NCBI GenBank assembly: GCA_958451915.1
Contig: CAUDRX010000034.1
Span: 1-17,360, forward strand
From: an uncultured Peptococcaceae bacterium
Lineage (GTDB): Bacteria > Bacillota > Peptococcia > Peptococcales > Peptococcaceae
Direction of reading: 5' to 3'
DNA length: 17,360 nucleotides
Shown: in pieces, positions 14,707-17,360 of the stretch
Numbering within the stretch: the first letter of the stretch is position 1
Layout of the letters: each line of letters starts with the position of its first letter
Made by a program: the position numbers and the translations under genes
The notes under the pieces: model-generated
Seen by the model: the letters and a program-made list of their open reading frames with translations, nothing else
Database searches by the model: none
What the model was told of the DNA's origin: nothing

Positions 14707-15354
14707 GTGTCATATCTGACAAAAGCCCGGGAGCCGATCTCTAGTCTGAGCCATATGATCGGAGCGGTGGCGTTTGCTTTTGCAACACTCTTATTGGTCG
14801 GCAAAACGCTGGGTGATGCCTGGACACCGAAGATCCTTGTTGGTGTGATCGTGTTTGGGCTTTCGCTGGTGGCGCTATACTCTGCAAGCGCGATCTATCA
14901 TTTCTCCAATGGTTCGGCCAAGCGGATCCTGCGTCTGCGCAAGCTGGATCATTCTATGATCTATGTGCTGATCGCTGGGAGCTATACGCCGATCCTGCTG
15001 AAATACCTGCCACAGCGTGAGAGTCTGATCTTTGTAACGGTGATCTGGGGCTGTGCTGTCGTTGGTACGGTCATCAAGCTCTGCTGGTTTTCTGCGCCGC
15101 GCTGGCTGCAGACGATGCTCTATATCGCGATGGGATGGGCAGTGCTCTTTGATGTCTCGGTATTCCGTGATATGAGTGGGGTGGCGGTCTTTCTCCTGGC
15201 AGCAGGTGGCATCAGCTATACGGTTGGCGGTATTATATACATTGTTAAGAAACCAAACCTTTCGCCATCCTGGGGCTTCCACGAGCTCTTCCATCTTTTC
15301 ATCCTGCTCGGCAGCGTGTTTCACTATCTCATGGTGCTTTTCTATGTGGCATGA
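14707..15354 (+). CDS. trhA: Hemolysin III / TrhA family membrane protein
   Basis: This 215-residue integral membrane protein belongs to the hemolysin III (YqfA/TrhA, PAQR-like) family. About seven hydrophobic segments are visible, starting at HMIGAVAFAFATLLLV. The conserved polar motifs are SASAIYHF, RKLDHSMIYVLIAGSYTP and, near the end, FHELFHLFILLGSVFHY, which supply the histidines and aspartate of the PAQR metal site. The family is linked to membrane energetics and lipid homeostasis; haemolysis was shown only for the Bacillus cereus member, so virulence should not be assumed. I chose the GTG at 14707 because AAGGAAG (14693-14699) is 7 bases upstream, while the ATG at 14677 has no ribosome binding site. 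No terminator is visible after it, so some readthrough into the thiC leader is possible. Confidence 0.92.
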   Translation: MSYLTKAREPISSLSHMIGAVAFAFATLLLVGKTLGDAWTPKILVGVIVFGLSLVALYSASAIYHFSNGSAKRILRLRKLDHSMIYVLIAGSYTPILLKYLPQRESLIFVTVIWGCAVVGTVIKLCWFSAPRWLQTMLYIAMGWAVLFDVSVFRDMSGVAVFLLAAGGISYTVGGIIYIVKKPNLSPSWGFHELFHLFILLGSVFHYLMVLFYVA

Positions 15355-15394
15355 AAGCGGGCGGGCATTCCAGCTTTCTCCTGCATGTGGCCTA

Positions 15395-15423
15395 TTGACA
15401 AGTATCGATGGCGCTGATACAAT
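15395..15423 (+). promoter_or_regulatory. thiC promoter
   Basis: A perfect TTGACA (15395-15400), 17 bases of spacing, and TACAAT (15418-15423) preceded by TGA (extended -10). Transcription would start near 15430, just ahead of the riboswitch aptamer. Confidence 0.85.
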
Positions 15424-15443
15424 CAATAACATAGTCATATAAC

Positions 15444-15535
15444 AAATCGGGAGCTTGTTAGGCAGGCTGAGAGGAGACCGAAAGGTCTCGACCGTACCTG
15501 ATGTGGGTAATGCCACCGTAGGGAAATATAATCGT
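15444..15535 (+). ncRNA. TPP (thiamin pyrophosphate) riboswitch, THI element
   Basis: The conserved thi-box parts occur in order and spacing: GGGAGC, CTGAGA (15467-15472), ACCTGAT (15496-15502), GGGTAATGCC (15505-15514) and CGTAGGGA (15517-15524). P3 can form as GCTTG (15453-15457) with CAGGC (15463-15467). A perfect extra hairpin GAGACC-GAAA-GGTCTC (15474-15489) fills the variable arm. P1 looks weak or its borders are unclear. It lies directly before thiC, a standard target, and should reduce thiC expression when TPP is plentiful. Confidence 0.95.
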
Positions 15536-15543
15536 CGATCATC

Positions 15544-15572
15544 GTGCCTAACAAGTGTTAGGCACTTTTTTT
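15544..15572 (+). terminator. Attenuator terminator of the TPP riboswitch
   Basis: GTGCCTAAC (15544-15552) pairs with GTTAGGCAC (15557-15565) around a 4-base loop, followed by seven T residues. It is 43 bases before the thiC start. Its 5' arm can instead pair with the aptamer P3 region at 15454-15464 over 11 bases, giving a transcription on/off switch. Confidence 0.9.
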
Positions 15573-15615
15573 GTGCCCCGAGTACTCATTGGGAGTAAGA
15601 AGGGAGTATTATACA

Positions 15616-16929
15616 ATGACTTATCACACTCAAATGGAAGCTGCACGTCAGGGGATCATCACCCCGGAAATGGAAACTGTCGCAGCTAAAGAACACATCG
15701 ATGTCAATGTATTGCGTGAACGTGTGGCGAAAGGGACTGTCTGCATTCCTGCCAACGTTAACCACAAGTCTCTTTCTGCAGAAGGGATCGGTGAAGGCCT
15801 CTGCACCAAGATCAACGTGAACCTCGGGGTAAGTGGTGATGCCCACGACTACACGGAAGAATGGAAGAAGGTCGAGACCGCACTCGAATTTGGTGCTCAT
15901 GCCATCATGGATCTCTCCAACTATGGTAAGACTGTTGAATTCCGTACGAAGCTTGTCGAAGAATCCACGGCTATGATCGGTACTGTGCCAATGTACGATG
16001 CCATCGGTTACCTGGAAAAAGAACTCAAGGATATCACGATTGATGATTTCTTCGAAGTGGTCGAATACCATGCACAGCAGGGTGTCGATTTCATGACCAT
16101 TCATGCCGGCATCAACCGCCGTGCAGTCTCTGCCTTCAAAGAAAGCGGCCGCATCATGAACATTGTTTCCCGCGGCGGCAGCCTGCTCTTTGCCTGGATG
16201 GAGATGACCGGCAACGAGAACCCATTCTATGAACACTATGATCGTCTGCTCGATCTCATGTACAAGTATGATGTCACCATCAGTCTTGGTGATGCGCTGC
16301 GTCCTGGTGCTACCCACGATGCTTCTGACGCTGCACAGATCTCTGAGCTCATTGAGCTGGGTATCCTCACCAAGCGTGCCTGGGATCGCAATGTCCAGGT
16401 AATGATCGAAGGGCCTGGTCATATGGCTCTGAATGAGATCCAGGCCAACATGCAGCTGGAAAAACGGCTTTGCCATGGGGCCCCATTCTATGTACTCGGG
16501 CCACTGGTCACTGACATCGCGCCTGGCTATGATCACATCACTTCGGCGATCGGCGGCGCTATTGCTGCTACTTACGGTGCGGACTTCCTCTGCTATGTCA
16601 CACCGGCTGAACACTTGCGTCTGCCAGATCTTCAGGATGTGCGCGATGGCGTGATCGCCAGCCGCATTGCTGCACATGCGGCTGATATGGCCAAGGGGAT
16701 CCCGGGTGCACGTGACTGGGACGATGAAATGAGCCGTGCCCGCAAGCAACTCGATTGGGAAGAAATGTTCCGTCTCGCCCTTGATCCTGTCAAGGCGCGC
16801 AACTATTTCGAGAGCAAGCCGCCGGAAGATCGTCACAGCTGCTCGATGTGCGGCAAGATGTGTGCTGTACGCACCACCAATGCCATCCTCGCAGGCAACG
16901 ATATTCACCTGCGTCCTGGCAACTGCTGA
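15616..16929 (+). CDS. thiC: Phosphomethylpyrimidine synthase ThiC, short form
   Basis: ThiC is a radical SAM enzyme that rearranges aminoimidazole ribotide into hydroxymethylpyrimidine phosphate, the pyrimidine half of thiamin. It is a cytosolic 4Fe-4S protein. At 437 residues it is the short type found in Clostridia and archaea, lacking the N-terminal extension of E. coli (631) and Bacillus ThiC. Core motifs include ANVNHKSLSAEGIGEG, IEGPGHMALNEI and the ending LRPGNC. The C-terminal cluster cysteines are CSMCGKMC (C409, C412, C416), a CX2CX3C spacing rather than the CX2CX4C of long ThiC. I chose the ATG at 15616 because AGGGAG (15601-15606) is 9 bases upstream; the longer frame runs into the attenuator. 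No other thi gene adjoins it here. Its product feeds TPP, the cofactor of the PFOR encoded upstream. Confidence 0.97.
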   Translation: MTYHTQMEAARQGIITPEMETVAAKEHIDVNVLRERVAKGTVCIPANVNHKSLSAEGIGEGLCTKINVNLGVSGDAHDYTEEWKKVETALEFGAHAIMDLSNYGKTVEFRTKLVEESTAMIGTVPMYDAIGYLEKELKDITIDDFFEVVEYHAQQGVDFMTIHAGINRRAVSAFKESGRIMNIVSRGGSLLFAWMEMTGNENPFYEHYDRLLDLMYKYDVTISLGDALRPGATHDASDAAQISELIELGILTKRAWDRNVQVMIEGPGHMALNEIQANMQLEKRLCHGAPFYVLGPLVTDIAPGYDHITSAIGGAIAATYGADFLCYVTPAEHLRLPDLQDVRDGVIASRIAAHAADMAKGIPGARDWDDEMSRARKQLDWEEMFRLALDPVKARNYFESKPPEDRHSCSMCGKMCAVRTTNAILAGNDIHLRPGNC

Positions 16930-16944
16930 GTTTGTTTGCCTCCT

Positions 16945-16984
16945 CGTCGAGGCGCTGTATTGATGCGGCGCCCCGACGTTTTTT
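16945..16984 (+). terminator. Terminator after thiC
   Basis: CGTCG (16945-16949) pairs with CGACG (16974-16978). After one A-C mismatch, GGCGC pairs with GCGCC; the loop is about 10 bases and six T residues follow. It starts 15 bases after the thiC stop codon. Confidence 0.88.
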
Positions 16985-17001
16985 ATTGACCTGTTGCGAG
17001 G

Positions 17002-17030
17002 CTGTGGCAGGAGGGACCTGCCTGGCACAG
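17002..17030 (+). promoter_or_regulatory. Hairpin in the leader of the acetyltransferase gene
   Basis: GGCAGG (17006-17011) pairs with CCTGCC (17017-17022) around 5 bases, and CTGTG (17002-17006) can alternatively extend the stem with CACAG (17026-17030) past a bulge. It ends 3 bases before the AAAGGAGG ribosome binding site. There is no T-run, so it is not a terminator; a role in translation is only a guess. No clear promoter was found in 16985-17048. Confidence 0.3.
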
Positions 17031-17048
17031 AACAAAGGAGGATCGCAC

Positions 17049-17360
17049 ATGACTGTCATCGAATGTCGTGAACGTTCGTCGGCGCTGATCGCCTGTCTTG
17101 TGGCAGTGTGGGAAGACTCTGTACGGGCGACGCACATCTTTTTGTCTGAAGAGGAGATCGGCGTGATCAAAGCATTCGTTCCACAGGCGCTGGCCGGTGT
17201 GGAGCATCTCGTGGTTCTTGCAGAGGACGATGGCACCTATGCTGGCTTTATGGGTGTACAGGATCATCGGCTGGAGATGCTTTTTCTCACGGCACAGACC
17301 TGTGGCAAAGGCTATGGCCGTAAGCTCCTTGAAGAAGGTCTTGCGCGCTATGGAGTGGAC
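17049..17360 (+). CDS. GNAT family N-acetyltransferase, YjaB-like (partial, cut by window end)
   Basis: The first 104 codons are present and the frame is open to the window edge. The protein starts MTVIECRERSSALIACLVAVW, then DSVRATHIFLSEEEI, resembling the E. coli YjaB group (WxxSVxATHxFL). Strand beta 4 is followed by the acetyl-CoA loop TCGKGYGRKLLEEGL, the (Q/R)xxGxG/A motif with cysteine in the first position. Such enzymes transfer an acetyl group from acetyl-CoA to an amine; the substrate is unknown. AAAGGAGG (17034-17041) is 7 bases before the ATG. Perhaps 40 residues are missing at the C-terminus. Confidence 0.87.
   Translation, partial: MTVIECRERSSALIACLVAVWEDSVRATHIFLSEEEIGVIKAFVPQALAGVEHLVVLAEDDGTYAGFMGVQDHRLEMLFLTAQTCGKGYGRKLLEEGLARYGVD

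Noticed and set aside
15586..17028. A 480-codon minus-strand frame over thiC and its leader
   Set aside because: It runs through the thiC gene, its terminator and the start region without any family resemblance or ribosome binding site; thiC on the plus strand is unmistakable.

Overview
The window reads as a chromosomal housekeeping segment from an anaerobic Firmicute. Supporting signs are a Gram-positive-type PolC replicase downstream of proS, a single-chain pyruvate:ferredoxin oxidoreductase, a short clostridial-type ThiC, the Firmicutes-typical alaS-ireB-ruvX-DUF1292 cluster, and AGGAGG ribosome binding sites. The roughly balanced base composition and the gene set suggest Negativicutes (diderm Firmicutes) or a relative. 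This is inference, since no rRNA or outer-membrane gene is present. No transposon, phage gene, CRISPR array or integron was seen.

Layout. 1-91 lies downstream of the first gene and shows nothing convincing. 92-1123 holds a divergent pair: a flavodoxin-fold NAD(P)H/FMN oxidoreductase (minus) and an HxlR-family regulator (plus). They share a 147-base intergenic region with face-to-face promoters overlapping a near-perfect palindrome. A terminator follows, with a proS promoter overlapping its T-rich tail. 1225-6658 is proS-polC, probably one transcript. 6790-10329 is the large pyruvate:ferredoxin oxidoreductase gene with its own extended -10 promoter, TTG start and strong terminator. 10526-14173 is alaS-ireB-ruvX-DUF1292, an operon ended by a hairpin. 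14380-14540 is a tRNA-Cys/tRNA-Leu pair between a near-consensus promoter and a strong terminator. 14707-15354 is a hemolysin III/TrhA membrane protein. 15395-16984 is a complete thiamin-controlled unit: promoter, TPP riboswitch, attenuator, thiC and terminator. The window ends inside a YjaB-like GNAT acetyltransferase gene. No gene-free stretch exceeds 300 bases.

Together the genes cover translation (proS, alaS, two tRNAs), replication and recombination (polC, ruvX), central anaerobic metabolism (PFOR, which needs TPP) and TPP precursor synthesis (thiC). The most unusual feature is that PolC is one intact reading frame of 1237 residues lacking the DEDD 3'-5' exonuclease normally inserted in its PHP domain, while the PHP metal-ligand set looks complete. 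Other notable items are the divergent redox-type regulatory region, the TPP attenuator whose antiterminator would borrow the P3 hairpin, and the recurrence of extended -10 (TGn) promoters.
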